Positions 19,833 to 31,800 of a stretch of DNA of 64,000 bases are shown piece after piece; the stretch's first letter is position 1; every line of letters begins with the position of its first letter. The translations under genes were made by a program, and so were the position numbers. The stretch comes from Saccharomycopsis fibuligera x Saccharomycopsis cf. fibuligera. Lineage: Eukaryota > Ascomycota > Saccharomycetes > Ascoideales > Saccharomycopsidaceae. A model generated the notes under the pieces. The model saw only the letters and a list, made by a program, of their open reading frames with translations. It did not search any database and was not told the origin of the DNA. Location: positions 2,914,001 to 2,978,000 of the forward strand of contig CP012810.1 in NCBI GenBank assembly GCA_001936135.1, written 5' to 3'.

Positions 19833-20226
19833 TTCATTATGTTCGCATTCCAGTCGATATAAGGTCACCCGACAGGCCTAAGGACTTTGATTGGAAAACC
19901 ATTCCAATCTCTAGTCTTGTTTACTACATCACCACGGTAATGAATTAGATAACACATCAGTGTTATCTTAGTGAGTGGAAAATGGTATTGAAGTGAGATT
20001 CCTTTCTTTTTATCTGTCGACAGCAAAGCAATGACCCTCCAAAAAAAATAAAAAAAATAAAAAAATAAAAAAATAAAAAAAAAAAAAAAATATCATTCAT
20101 CCTAGACTATAATCTCTCTTATATCTATTTCAAATCCAAAAGATCCATTAAAGTCCAACTAATACTAACGGGGTTTCACTTGCATAGGTTTCCCCTATGT
20201 AATAACAACTGGACTATACTGTATAT
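19833..20226 (+). mobile_element. LINE remnant (copy 2) upstream of tRNA-Tyr
   Basis: A shorter relative of the copy at 14.0 kb. It opens with the same 19 bp (TTCATTATGTTCGCATTCC). It continues with a compressed version of the next 30 bp (AGTC, GATAT, AAGG, TCACCC in the same order), lacks the zinc-finger coding part, and rejoins copy 1 at TAAGGACTTTG (19879). From there to 20226 it is nearly identical to 14363-14701, including the same interrupted A-rich tract and the last codons of the LINE frame. Small differences include about 9-10 extra bases near 20161. The high identity suggests recent spread. It is non-autonomous. Confidence 0.78.
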
Positions 20227-21373
20227 GTCAGAGTATAATGACTAGATCTACTGCTCATACCTGAGGTTGTCTCCTCTGAGTAGCACTAATTAGATTAGTC
20301 TCTCTTCTAGTAGTGAAGGGTAGCCACTTGCTGAGATCTTAGTTATGTAATGAAACTTAGTTGAGTAATGAAATTGAACTTATTTTCCTTACTTTTATTA
20401 TAAACTATATCACCAAATAAAAGCATTCTGTTTTTCAAACTATATATAGTATTTTACTTGAAAGCTGTAGCATAAGTTTCGGAATAATTCTGCTTTCAAA
20501 TTACAGCTAATAATGGGCGAACTAAAAAATGTTTATTTTTGCTGATGGTATATAGTTCACTGAAAAGTACAGGCATTATTTCACGAATATGCAATGATAC
20601 TCTTTATTTTAGACTTTGATTTTGTAGTAATATAACATTATTTGAAGAATTTATGACATGCATATACTATCAGATAGATAACATTTAGTTGCAACAAAAA
20701 AAAAAAAAAAAAAAAAAGGAACGAACGTTCTTTGTGGAAAAAATGTAACTGCATAATTTAGCAGTAACACTACCAAAGTAACAACTAAAATACTACGATG
20801 TAAATAGCTATCAATGTAAATGAATAGAAGATACATTAGTGATTCACAAATTGTAACAGAAAAGAAGAAAAAACCGGTCAACTAAGAATTATGATAAAGA
20901 CAAATAAATACACAAACACAAAGCAGTTATCCTAAACCTGAGAAGTGAGTAACAAAAGCTGCGTGTTTTACCCAACAAAAAACAATACAACCATCTTAGT
21001 CTCACGCGTCGATAAAACCGTTCAAGAGAGAAGAAAGGATAAAAAAGAAAAAAAAAAAGAAAAGGCAATATGACAAACAGAAAAAGAGATAAAAAATAAC
21101 GGTGAAAAAAGTATATTTTTTTTTCTTTTTTTTTTTTTTTTTTTGAATTTCCTTCGAAAGATATTAGAAAAAGACTAACAAACTATGTTGTTTGTAATGT
21201 ATGACATATCAATAAAACAAAGGAAAGGAGCAAGAGGAGGGGTTAAAAAGTAATATAGGAAAAATAGAATAAAAACAAAAGAAACTGAACAGAATGACTA
21301 GATGCAAAGAAATGAAATGGAATAAGAAAAGAAAAACTGGAGAATTTATGCTGAGCAAAAAAAATCAATACAG
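20227..21373. other. Intergenic and HRR25 3' flank
   Basis: About 1.1 kb with no supported gene. It contains an A22-type run near 20695-20717, another mixed A/T tract at 21115-21144, and purine-rich sequence close to the HRR25 stop. Confidence 0.45.
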
Positions 21374-22714
21374 TTAGAGCCAAGCAGACTCATTCACATC
21401 CTTTTCTTGTTGTGCTTGTTGTTGTGGGTGAACTCTAGCACGTTTGTCATCGGAAATTTTTACTGGCTTCACCGTTGACGAGACCTGCTGTGGTTGTTGG
21501 TATAATCTAGTGGATATTGGAAAACGTTTGGCCTCATCTTCTCCTTGTTGAGGAATAACATCAGCAGATGGCTGAATATGCGACTGCTGTGCTTGTGGTA
21601 CAGCTTGTCCAACGTCTACTTGCGCAAGTTGCTGTTGTTGCTGATGGTGCTGTGATACTTCTTGAACATTGGAAGGACCTGGTGTTGGCTGGTAAAACAC
21701 TATCTGATTAGCTTGGTGAGGAGGAACAACAGACGGGTCTAAGAGATATGGAGTTTTACCATTATTAGCAGCATTGTTATTATTGGCATCACCGTCTTTT
21801 TCATTGCGTTTTCCAAGCTTAGATTGTTGGAATTTGACAATTGTCCAGTCAAAGATGTAATCATATCTGTAATTCTCCTGTAAAAAGAAATCTCTAAATA
21901 AACTTCTGAGGTAACAATAGTCTGGCTTGTCTTCAAATCTTAAGTTTTTTACGTAATTAAAATATTGCAAGAATATTTGTGGTAAACCTTTGCACAACAC
22001 GTCCACAGGAGTAGAAACCTTCTTTTCCATGATACGCTCGTATTTTTGTCTCTTGGTAGCTGCTTTCAAACCTTGCCACGGCAAAGACCCTTTGCAAAAG
22101 TACACAAACACATAACCCAAAGATTCCAAATCATCTCTTCTAGATTGTTCAATACCTAAATGAGTATTGATGCTTGCATATCTTGCAGTACCAGTCAAGT
22201 TTTTATTTTCTCTGTATGGAATGTGCATAAATGTTCTAACATCTCTGTATTTTTTGGCCAACCCAAAATCAATAACATTTACCTGATTTGATCTTCTGCC
22301 AGTACCCATCAAAAAGTTGTCTGGCTTGATATCTCTGTGAATGAAAGATCTGGCGTGAATGTATTCAATACGGGACAAAAGCTGATCGGCCAATAACAAT
22401 ACTGTTTTATAGGAGAATCTTCTGTTACAGTAGTTGAAGAGGTCTTCCAAAGAAGGACCAAGTAAGTCAATAACCATACAGTTAAACTCGCAATCAGTAC
22501 CAAAATATCTCACGAAAGGGATACCGACACCACCGCTAAGGGCCCTATAAACTCTAGCCTCGTATTCAAGCTGCGGATGCTTAGCGTTTATGGACTCCAA
22601 TTTGATTGCCACTTCCTCATGAGTAATGATGTTCATGCCCATGTAGATGTCGCCAAAGGACCCGGCACCAATCTTACGGCCGAGACGATATTTTCTTCCG
22701 ACTCTTAAGTCCAT
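21374..22714 (-). CDS. HRR25: Casein kinase 1 delta/epsilon, Hrr25
   Basis: Constitutively active Ser/Thr kinase of the CK1 delta/epsilon class, used in DNA repair, 40S maturation, ER-Golgi transport, meiosis and autophagy. The kinase domain is residues 9-280: glycine loop [18 protein letters not shown] lysine, catalytic loop [24 protein letters not shown]1-specific activation segment [20 protein letters not shown]. The C-terminal tail (about 300-446) is Pro/Gln-rich, with Gln runs as in the S. cerevisiae Hrr25 P/Q domain. It lacks the Cys-Cys palmitoylation end of Yck1/2, which excludes those paralogues. The start is the conserved [16 protein letters not shown]. Confidence 0.96.
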   Translation of the reverse strand: MDLRVGRKYRLGRKIGAGSFGDIYMGMNIITHEEVAIKLESINAKHPQLEYEARVYRALSGGVGIPFVRYFGTDCEFNCMVIDLLGPSLEDLFNYCNRRFSYKTVLLLADQLLSRIEYIHARSFIHRDIKPDNFLMGTGRRSNQVNVIDFGLAKKYRDVRTFMHIPYRENKNLTGTARYASINTHLGIEQSRRDDLESLGYVFVYFCKGSLPWQGLKAATKRQKYERIMEKKVSTPVDVLCKGLPQIFLQYFNYVKNLRFEDKPDYCYLRSLFRDFFLQENYRYDYIFDWTIVKFQQSKLGKRNEKDGDANNNNAANNGKTPYLLDPSVVPPHQANQIVFYQPTPGPSNVQEVSQHHQQQQQLAQVDVGQAVPQAQQSHIQPSADVIPQQGEDEAKRFPISTRLYQQPQQVSSTVKPVKISDDKRARVHPQQQAQQEKDVNESAWL

Positions 22715-23305
22715 GATGTCAAAAAAGAGTTTTTGAAGAATATAATGATGGTGCTATTCAAATTTGAGGATTGAAGAGTTTTGTGGGTTTGTCCACAGTG
22801 ATGCTGGTTTGCGCCGGAGAGTATGTCAACTTAACAAACGAGCTGAAAAGGGGTAATCTGCGGAAACGAAAACACAGAAAAGTTGCTTGACGAGTCGGGA
22901 GGGCAAAAGCGTTTAATGAGAGTATAATGGAGGAGAGAAAGACACCTAGTGGATGATACTTGATGATGATACCACAGAGAAGCGCTGCTTAAGGGATGAG
23001 TGAAGCTGTGCTGTGATAGGAAAAGGGTCTGATGGTGCGAGAGAAGGCCAGCGAGCAGTTGGTTTGCCAGGGGAGTGCCACAAAAAAAAAAGGAAAACAA
23101 ACGGAGTAAAATCTTTTCTTGCCAAACGGACCGAGCATGAAAAGCAACGCAGACATCCACACACCAAAGAGACCACTATGCAGGTCACCTGATAATGCAC
23201 CTTCACGCGACTCCCCCAACATTGCGTATATTGAAGTTAACTAACCTCAAGTGTCCAGAGAATCTAGATAGCTATTTACATATTGTCTACAAGAGCACTA
23301 GAGAC
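22715..23305. promoter_or_regulatory. HRR25 upstream region
   Basis: 591 bp between the HRR25 start and the stop of the DUF1992 gene. It has G/A-rich plus-strand segments and no TATA consensus or known motif that I would defend. Overlapping open frames here are shadows. Confidence 0.4.
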
Positions 23306-24703
23306 TCACTTTCGCTTGAACAAGTTAAAGAAGAGCAGTCCGAGGGACTGCTGTGGCTGCAAAAACTGCACCCTGTACGGTTTTTGTGGTTGTTCTTGCC
23401 GTGTGTGTCCATTGATGCTGCCCAAAAAAAACCTTTTGGCCTCCTCAATAATGTCCTTGGCCGAATCCTTGTAACAACGCTCAAGTTCCTTGTCAGGAAT
23501 CAAATAGAAGATTTGAGACGGCATTGGTGCCTGGAGGTTATAGCCTCTGATTGAATCATTCAACTTGCGTAGCGAAGTGCCAAAGTAGCGCCGCTTCTGT
23601 AGCTCCCAGTTCAGATCCCTCAAGAGCTGATAATTCTCTGAGTAGTATTTAGCTGACTGAAGCTTGACGTCTGTTGGTCTACCAGCGTTCATATCATCAA
23701 TTATATGCACTGCTTTGAGTAGCCAATCTCGCTTCAAATCCTCCCTAAATTTGGCAATTTCTTGGAACACAGATCCCTGTTTTTCGATCCAAGGCAACTT
23801 CACGTCTTGCTTCTTGAGTATGTTGTTCAAATGAAAGTCAGTTCTGTCCATATATGCATTGGGACGATAACCATCATCAATCTGTTTGCCTCTTGGCAAA
23901 TTATCAAATTCACCTCTTGCTCTAGCTTCCTCAATCTTTGCATCGGCCATTCCCTTGATAGATCCTGCAGTGGCAGCAAATGACACTCGTCCCGAAGCTA
24001 AACCAGATTGTTCTGGACCTAAGAGACGTTCCCTATATCGTTCTTTGAATCCGGGATCCTCCTCAAATGCTTGCTTAGAATGCTTCATCAAGCTATAGTC
24101 AAGCGATTTTTCTCTGACTCGGTTAATCCGCTCAGAGATGCTTTCTTTCTTGCGAAGCACGGGCACAGGAATCGCCTTAGTGCTGCCACTCTTGCCATTG
24201 TGTGCCATTGACACTTTTGCTACATCGGAAGCACCAGTACCACCACTCCATGGCCTTGACAATGCAACATCAGCAGAGAGTTTATCTGCGTATGAAGGAA
24301 TTTTGGAAAACAGGAGTTCTGAAGCATATTGATTCTCAAACTTTTTCTGCTCCAATTTTGAGTAAATTTTGGCCATATCGACATTTTGGTCAACTAGCGA
24401 GCCCACTGGCAGCGACTCCAATTCTTGGTTAAGTTTTTTTGCACGAGAACTAGGATCACTAGCAATGGCGTCTTCTCTTAGTTGCTCAAGACGTCTTCTC
24501 ATGTATCCACTATCGTCCTCATGACTTTCCTCGGGGGGATTTATCTTCTCAGTTGCAGGGGCATTCTTTTTGCCGTCTTTTTCGGCATTACTGTTAGAAA
24601 TAATACTTCTTAAGCTAAATCTCCTGCCAGGGGGGTTTGTGATAATATTGTTGATTCCATGTTTATTGAATTTTTTGAGGATACAAATCTGCTGTCGCAA
24701 CAT
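23306..24703 (-). CDS. Mitochondrial DUF1992 (DNAJC28 conserved domain) protein
   Basis: 465 aa. The Arg-rich, acid-free N-terminus (MLRQQICILKKFNKHG to RRFSLRSII) looks like a mitochondrial presequence. The DUF1992 core lies near residues 245-330: ADAKIEEARARGEFDNLPRG, then NAYMDRTDFHLNNILKKQD and LPWIEKQGSVFQEIAKFRE. This is the conserved domain of DNAJC28-type proteins; there is no J domain here. The remainder is charged and helical. Function is unknown in this family. A CACGTG box lies about 155 bp upstream. The start is an ATG with an upstream in-frame region that is not coding-like. Confidence 0.78.
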   Translation of the reverse strand: MLRQQICILKKFNKHGINNIITNPPGRRFSLRSIISNSNAEKDGKKNAPATEKINPPEESHEDDSGYMRRRLEQLREDAIASDPSSRAKKLNQELESLPVGSLVDQNVDMAKIYSKLEQKKFENQYASELLFSKIPSYADKLSADVALSRPWSGGTGASDVAKVSMAHNGKSGSTKAIPVPVLRKKESISERINRVREKSLDYSLMKHSKQAFEEDPGFKERYRERLLGPEQSGLASGRVSFAATAGSIKGMADAKIEEARARGEFDNLPRGKQIDDGYRPNAYMDRTDFHLNNILKKQDVKLPWIEKQGSVFQEIAKFREDLKRDWLLKAVHIIDDMNAGRPTDVKLQSAKYYSENYQLLRDLNWELQKRRYFGTSLRKLNDSIRGYNLQAPMPSQIFYLIPDKELERCYKDSAKDIIEEAKRFFLGSINGHTRQEQPQKPYRVQFLQPQQSLGLLFFNLFKRK

Positions 24704-24856
24704 TATCCTCTAATATTGCAGACGCAGAATAGAGCAAAATGTTTGCTTTTGGCCTTGTCATTTTGGATATTTGATTCCATCTGTTTAGCAGTGAGCCAGC
24801 AAGTAAAAAAGTAAAAAAAAAAAAAAAAAAAATACGCTGCAGGGAAATGCGCATTT

Positions 24857-24862
24857 CACGTG
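24857..24862. promoter_or_regulatory. CACGTG box (Cbf1-type) upstream of DUF1992 gene
   Basis: TTCACGTGG resembles the Cbf1 consensus RTCACRTG. It sits about 155 bp before the start codon of a predicted mitochondrial protein. Confidence 0.4.
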
Positions 24863-25053
24863 GGATATCCCATAACACCAATACTACAGCAAAACGCGTT
24901 TGACTGCATATATATAAAATTCCAACATGTTCAATTGTAATTTTCACTTCATGCTACATAACCTTATTGGTGACCAAACTTACAGCACAGCTTTCTCAAA
25001 TGTCGAAAAAGTAACATAGTTTTGGTTAAACTGATTTGTATATTCTTACATAA

Positions 25054-28000
25054 TCAACCGTAGTATAAGTACCATGCTACATCGGCATGTATCCCAAACT
25101 CTTCAACATCTGCTGCCATTCCACATCCATTTTGAATAATATCTCTAATCATAGCCAACGGCAACGTATCACCACAGTTGTGCAACCCAAGTATAAGCAC
25201 TTCATTGAGGGCTTGATAGTACTCATACTCCAAACTTTCGGGAAAATGCTTTTTGCCAAATGTCACTAACAGCCAATCGCTAATGTCTCTAGCAGCAGCT
25301 CCTTCATTTTCCAGTTTAAGCTTATTTTTGAAAAAAATTAACTTTTTTTTATGATTAATGAAATTGCTATTTCTTTGTAAAGCACTCCAGAGCTCTTGGA
25401 AATTTTTATTCAAAAAAGTTCCGCCATATTTTAACATCGAATGTATGGTACGCAATGCATGAATGTTTATCCTTATATCCAATGATTCAGCTGCAGCGGT
25501 CAATGTATACAGCCACAAATCGTATAAGATTGGGTATAGCTCGCGAAGTTCAACCGCAAGAATCTGAATAATTTTGTGCAACATGCTATAAATTTGAATC
25601 TTGAGTGAAAATGAAGGATACTGCAAAAATCTAACACAGTATGAACATATTCTTTGGACTAGCTGATACAAGTTTCTCGGGATGTGGGATTGGTATTTGA
25701 ACATATCATCACCAGTTTTCTCTGCATCATCTTCAACCTGAGTACTACCTTCAAAACCCTGATCTTCGTCATCACTATCGACTTCATCTTCATCCCTAAA
25801 TAGAGCTTCATTAGCTAGCTTGCAATCGCCATTGTCTGGTTTGTGTTTAAAAAGGTCAGGTAAATCTTTTTTGGAATTGTCCAATAAATCAAACATTTGC
25901 TCTTTGCTCGAAATCCCCCATGGCTTTGCCCTTGAGCGTATTTCTTCCTCATGTTTATCAAACACATTTTCTTCAAAATTGTGACTGGCAACATAGGTCT
26001 GATACACCGAGTTGAGAATTTCACTGAAAGCAGCGAAAAAACCGTTGCAAAGTGCTGTGTATCCGTGATACATATCCAAAAGCACAAAACTGGAATTGAT
26101 AACATCACCCAATTTCTCAATCAATTCCACCCCAGCAATCTTGATAAGCACAATCAAAACTTTTATAGTGTCCGGAGTGACTGCAATATTTACCAATTTC
26201 AAATTCAACGAGTCAAGTAAGTAATCAGAATTCTTAATAATAAGGTTTTCGATCGATGTGTCATTGTAAACATTTCTTGCAACTTGAATTGTTGCGTTTT
26301 GAGCGTGCGTGACAATCATTCCTGAAGGAGATGATAAACTTTCAATGACGGGGTACAAATAATAAATGAGCTCTGGTTCAAAATCATTCTTCAAAAACAG
26401 CGACGCAGCAGCAATAGTATCAAGGGATATAGAAACTGCCGTATTTTCTAAGTGTGCAGATCTTTTACTCGTTACTCCCATAATACTGTTACCGGAAGGA
26501 AAGTCTGTCCCGCTGGCTAACATGGTCTGTGCCAACTCTAGCATTGAAAGAACTCCTTCCGCTATTTTTATCTGCTGTCCCTCAACCGAATTTTGTTCAT
26601 TTTCAGGAACTGTTTCTATATAATGCTCTTCGTCGAAACCGTTTTCTGCCCCATCAAGATCGAGAAATTGATCGATGTTGAAACTGACATCACTGACTTG
26701 CTTTATACCAGAGTATTGAATGCTTGCTCCTGTCACTATATTATTGCAAGCCCACAAACAAATGGACTTATGTAGCATCGAGTGACCTTGATTCAACATA
26801 AGCCTTTCGATTATATCTCCAGCAATGGAGTACTTTCCAAGAGTTTGAAAAAAAGCTTTTAAGGTCGATTCCACTTCAGCCGAAAGAATCTTGCTAAAGA
26901 TGCTCAATGCTTTATCATCAAATGCTTTATCGCTTGATAAAATGGAACTTTTTCTGGCCAAAGCAGATAAGTTTGCCTGGAAATTAGCTTTTTCTTTGCT
27001 GGTGGCATTATCTGATTTAGCCAAAGTTGGAAATGAGGTGCTTTTGTCATCGGTAATTTTCAAATTAAAAATTTTTTGTTTTGAACCCAACGATTCATGG
27101 GTGTTTTGCAAAATTATTAACTCATCCATTATCTTTTCAATTAGAGCCCCAAGAGATAACTTAAGTTCGCTATCCACTTGCAGTTTCAGTTGCAGCTTTA
27201 AGAGGTAGTTTGTATTAAACATTATTGTGTTTATTTTTGCTGTGATTTCTTGTTGATCTGAAGAGTAGAATATCGAACTCACTGCTACTGCAGACTTTTT
27301 TATTAAATCTAATAAGCGGCGTTGTAATAATGTTTCATTTTTGCTATTTATACCTTCGGGCTCAATAAGTTCTTCATTATTTCCAAGTAAATAGCACGCA
27401 TTTTCAGTTAGCTGCTCATCGAGCTCATCAGGTAGAACTTGGTGACAATTGGCAAGTATTTCTGTAACAAATTTTAACAAAGAAGCTTTAATTTTTTTGT
27501 TGGTCGAGTTACGGTATTGATTGGTAAGCTTAGGTATAAATTTTCCTAAATTTTGGGTAGTGGCTTCGAGCCACTTCGAAGTTCGCACTGAGTGGCTATC
27601 TTTGGGCTTTATACTTTGTGTTTTGTTACCGTCTGCCAGTTTATGTGGCTTTTTTAAAAGTAATTTGGCAGTTGTCTTTGGGTCATTCTGTATTTCAAAA
27701 TCCTCGTCGGAAAGTAAGTAAACTAGAAGTTTTTGCAGAAAATTTATGGTCAGGATAATTGTTTCGTAATGTATTTTCGCGCCTGTATTCTCGATAAGAA
27801 ACTTCATTAACTTGGATATTATTCCCGGAAAAATTAATGTCACCATGTTTTTATCTTTAATGATATTAAAAACGAGAAATTCTAAGCACTGGATTGATTC
27901 CACTGGTAGTTCATTATCCTGGCTGCTAGTAATGACTACAATAAGCGCGGAGATAAAATGCACTATCGAGTTTTGATTTTTTTGAAAAAAGACATCTTGC

Positions 28001-28515
28001 TTCCCATTAATATTTATTGATTTCAACAACGACAATGCACACGAAATACACGTTTTCTGTAATTCTGTTGATTGCACTATGTCAATTTCATTGCTGTCGG
28101 CGCCCTTGCCACCATTAGTGAGTGAAAAGGTTAAGAGTGGAAAGATAATAAGCAAATCATTATTGAATTCCACTATCCAGCATTGATCAATGAGGATATT
28201 TAAAAGCTTGTAAACGTACTCTAGTATCTGATTACTGAGTTGTGGCTTATTGAGCAAATTGCTTAGTAGAAAGTATATGTATTCAGCAACATTGGGATCA
28301 ATGGGCACTTCGGTTTTTGAGTTACATTTGTAGTATTTGTTTCTGATCTGGTCCAAAGTGCCGAGGAGAGTAGTATGTAAGTTATTCAATGATTTAGAAA
28401 TTGAAATCAAATTATCTTGAAATTCAGTGGCATCTTTCACTAGCACAAGAGACAGTAAATGTAAACATGCAGGCTTAATAGCCCTAAATAGCTCTTCCGT
28501 GGGCTGCTTGCTCAT
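25054..28515 (-). CDS. TTI1: TTT complex subunit Tti1
   Basis: HEAT-repeat partner of Tel2 and Tti2. The TTT complex with Hsp90 matures PIKK kinases (Tor, Mec1, Tel1, Tra1). It is 1,153 aa of almost wholly helical, Leu-rich sequence. The start MSKQPTEELFRAIKPACLHL and the C-terminal block ending DVEEFGIHADVAWYLYYG fit the Tti1 family at both ends. An acidic loop (EDEVDSDDEDQGFEG, about residues 915-930) interrupts the solenoid. Identification is from overall family resemblance rather than a catalytic motif. Confidence 0.82.
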   Translation of the reverse strand: MSKQPTEELFRAIKPACLHLLSLVLVKDATEFQDNLISISKSLNNLHTTLLGTLDQIRNKYYKCNSKTEVPIDPNVAEYIYFLLSNLLNKPQLSNQILEYVYKLLNILIDQCWIVEFNNDLLIIFPLLTFSLTNGGKGADSNEIDIVQSTELQKTCISCALSLLKSININGKQDVFFQKNQNSIVHFISALIVVITSSQDNELPVESIQCLEFLVFNIIKDKNMVTLIFPGIISKLMKFLIENTGAKIHYETIILTINFLQKLLVYLLSDEDFEIQNDPKTTAKLLLKKPHKLADGNKTQSIKPKDSHSVRTSKWLEATTQNLGKFIPKLTNQYRNSTNKKIKASLLKFVTEILANCHQVLPDELDEQLTENACYLLGNNEELIEPEGINSKNETLLQRRLLDLIKKSAVAVSSIFYSSDQQEITAKINTIMFNTNYLLKLQLKLQVDSELKLSLGALIEKIMDELIILQNTHESLGSKQKIFNLKITDDKSTSFPTLAKSDNATSKEKANFQANLSALARKSSILSSDKAFDDKALSIFSKILSAEVESTLKAFFQTLGKYSIAGDIIERLMLNQGHSMLHKSICLWACNNIVTGASIQYSGIKQVSDVSFNIDQFLDLDGAENGFDEEHYIETVPENEQNSVEGQQIKIAEGVLSMLELAQTMLASGTDFPSGNSIMGVTSKRSAHLENTAVSISLDTIAAASLFLKNDFEPELIYYLYPVIESLSSPSGMIVTHAQNATIQVARNVYNDTSIENLIIKNSDYLLDSLNLKLVNIAVTPDTIKVLIVLIKIAGVELIEKLGDVINSSFVLLDMYHGYTALCNGFFAAFSEILNSVYQTYVASHNFEENVFDKHEEEIRSRAKPWGISSKEQMFDLLDNSKKDLPDLFKHKPDNGDCKLANEALFRDEDEVDSDDEDQGFEGSTQVEDDAEKTGDDMFKYQSHIPRNLYQLVQRICSYCVRFLQYPSFSLKIQIYSMLHKIIQILAVELRELYPILYDLWLYTLTAAAESLDIRINIHALRTIHSMLKYGGTFLNKNFQELWSALQRNSNFINHKKKLIFFKNKLKLENEGAAARDISDWLLVTFGKKHFPESLEYEYYQALNEVLILGLHNCGDTLPLAMIRDIIQNGCGMAADVEEFGIHADVAWYLYYG

Positions 28516-28870
28516 ATTGGGTATTGAGCGGTTTGAAAGCTCTTGGTGTTGATATATTTATATATATTTATATATATTTTGGTTCAATTAATTCATGACT
28601 TTTTAATGTTCGGACTGGGAAAGGACGATGCCCATAGAAAGAACCGCGACAACGGAGCACCCGTGACCGAGAAAATATATTACTTAATCCGAGAGACAAA
28701 CAGTGTTGTTGCAGCGTTTCAACATCAATGCTGATATTAACTTGTTAGTTTTTCTCTTTTTTTTATAGATCATAAAGTAAATAGGCATGATTTACATTAA
28801 AGAAAACGCTATATGTGTGAAATTATGTATTTGCATAATGTGTCTAAATTTGGCCTATAAATAAATGTTT
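28516..28870. promoter_or_regulatory. TTI1 upstream region
   Basis: 355 bp. A (TATATATT)n-like block at 28552-28578 lies just before the TTI1 start. The rest is the 3' flank of TRAPPC11. No other feature. Confidence 0.4.
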
Positions 28871-31800
28871 TTACACTCTAATATAAATGTCTGTACGATC
28901 AGCCAGGGCCTCGTTTGTGGCTAATAAAATTGGCAATGTAACTTTGTACAACAAGTCATAAACTCTGAGAGTAGGAATTTTGAGCTTCCCACTGGCCTTT
29001 GGAATGGCTTTAAATTTCAATTGTTGTCTTGTGAATGGTAGCACTGGTAATTGGGCTACGTTTTTATTGTGCCCTACAAGCTCAAAGTTTTCGTTCGACT
29101 CGATTGCGGTGGAAAAAGTGAACACTCTTGGGGTTGGGTTTTCAATGACATACTTTAAAGTACAATATTTGTTTTTCTTGTCTTGGTCATTCTGTTCCCC
29201 TTCAGAACTTACTGTGTTAAAAGAGCGCTCTAATTCCTCATCACCCTTGCCTTCGGCGGCAATAGCAATAGGAGCAGAAGTAGCAACGCCATAATTTTTT
29301 GTGGAGCTAGTTTCGGACCTAGCAACCTCAAACAAAACTCGCGGTTCAAACAAAGGTAGCGTCAATTTCCAAATTTGACTTTCGGTATAATTTTCAACCT
29401 GCTTAGTTTCTCCCTTGTGCTGTCTTGCCCACTTGACAGCAATTTTAACATGTATTGGAATGTTAGCCTGACTCAGTATGCTATCCTTCGAAGTCACAAA
29501 AAGTTCTTCTAAACTGTACTTCCCACTAGCATCCAATTGCTTAGGGCTACTATCCTTCACATCATTCGAACTCAACTTGTCACACAAAAACCCATTGGGG
29601 TTCGGTGTATAGATTTCAACATTGGTCTGCAAGATCTCAATAGGTACGGTGCCTAAATACTTGACTGCAGATTTACCAGTCCAGGTTCTAGTATGGCCGG
29701 TATATGCTTTGTTATTGTACTTGTTGACAGCATCAAACACAAAAGCGTTCGGCAAGTCTTCAAACCTGATCGTTGGCAACACACCAAACGAAAACAAAAA
29801 TGGCGAAACTATTGGGATACGAATATTCAATGTGTCCCTAGTTGATAATGACTTGGTTTTCTCTTCAGACTCTTGCTGCTTGGCAATATTATCACCAGTG
29901 AAAAAACTGCACTCAATTTTGATAACAAAGTACTTATTTACCACGTTCGGTGCCCTGATGAATAACGAATGCAGCCTTTTGGAATGGGCTTTAACCTCAG
30001 TGAGTTTCAAGTCAAGGTTGGAAGTATCGCCGAGAACCTCATTCTCTTTCAATTTTTCTAACTCTTCGCTACCGTCCCACTGCAAGTTGAAAAGTGGCAA
30101 TCCACCCCCACTAATGCTATTAACACTACCACCGACACCAGATCCATTTGTGCCACCCAGACCAGCATTTGCGCCGGCGCCAGGGACAGCAGCACCAGCG
30201 AAGTCACGCAAGTCCAAACTATTTCTAGGAGAAGTCACTTGCGATGAAACTCTTGAGCTCGGTCTCGTTGTGCCATGGCCATGTTTCGCCGAGCTATTGT
30301 CAAATACTCTAACCAAAGGTCTGAAAATCAAGCCAATATCCTCACCATCTTGGTTATCTACTTCAAGTTTCAATTCATATACTTCGTTGCTAAAGGCATT
30401 CGTCGGATTCTCAACAATGATCTCCGTCTTTGGCCGCCTTGGGATGACTACTGTTTCGTATGGATTGGTCGTGCTGATTAGTTGCTTTAACAATTTGATC
30501 TCTCGATTTGACTTTTCAGGTTTCGCATTTGTAACCCAGAAAAATTTGTCTTTCGGCATCTTGTTGACAAAATAATTAACATTTACATCAGTGTTATGAG
30601 GAGTAACACGAGCAGAATTGTTACTGGCATCTAAAAACAGGTCATCCGATTGAACAGCCGATACCGGCATATGAAGCTTCAAGTTGAATTTTTCATGATT
30701 TATGGTTAGTACGATGGAAGATACAGTATTAGTATCAATCTTGCTTGCCATTTGTGAGAAATGAAAAACTTTAAACTCTTTGGCCGAGAATTCTGAGTTG
30801 CAGTAAGCTACTAAAGCTTCTCTTTTATTATCATAATCAGCCTTGGCCCCTTTGTCTTGTGTTTTCCCTTCTTCTGGCTTTTGCTGTTGCAGCTGAATCT
30901 CAATTTCCTGTTTCTCAAAATCTTCAAAAGGTATGTCCACCACGGTGGAACTTGGTTTACTTGGGTCATGTTTCAACACTACTGGCAAAAAGTATCCATT
31001 GAACTCAATTGTAATCGTATCAATAACCATAGATTCAAACAACACTCCTGTAAGTAAACTTTGCAACGAGAATTGCATTTCACAATTGTATGATAATGGC
31101 AACAATGGCTTCTTGAACAAAAACATTCCCGTGAAAATATTTGGTGGTAAAGCTGCATCATCAGCAGGATACAAGTTTATAGTAGGCTTGGAGCTCTCTT
31201 TGTCGAACTTGATGAATTTTGTCAAACTAAATTGAGTATCAGAGACTAACTTGCGTAACTCTGTAGGAATAAACACCTCGTCAATGATAGCAAGATCTAA
31301 CCCATACAAAATTGCTCCGTTCCATTTTCGTAATTTGATAAAACAGTTGATCAATTTAACTAAAATGACTACCACCACGCTCTTCCAGTTTTCCAGCTTA
31401 TAGTAATTCAAGCAATCTTCATAGAAAGCAACTGCCTTTTCGTAGTTTCCTAAGCTGTAAGATTCTTCAGCGAGCTGGAAGTTAATGTAGGAGATTGATC
31501 TTTCAAATTCAGTTTCTTTGGCCTTCATGAATGACATGAGCGCTTTTTGTAACAAAACAATCATTTTTTGATGGAATGGATACTGAACATTTCTTTCCAC
31601 AGGCAAGCACAAATAATAGTCCACAATTTCCCCTAGCACTTGACCAACTTGTCCTTGGGCCTTATCTTTCTCATCCAAGCTTTCCACTGCAAGCACATTA
31701 TTCAGGACTTCCACCGACTCAATAAAAAACTCAGCATCACTTTCTGAAAAGATCAACCGTTCTTTTCTTGGTACTTGAATATTTTTCCGCTTTGCTACGC

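Noticed and set aside
20226-20658. Possible solo LTR bounded by TGTCA and TGACA
   Set aside because: The ends form a short inverted repeat, but the flanking 5 bp do not match each other and no second copy is seen.
29622-30575. 317-codon plus-strand frame antisense to TRAPPC11
   Set aside because: No family similarity; the minus-strand frame is the conserved one.
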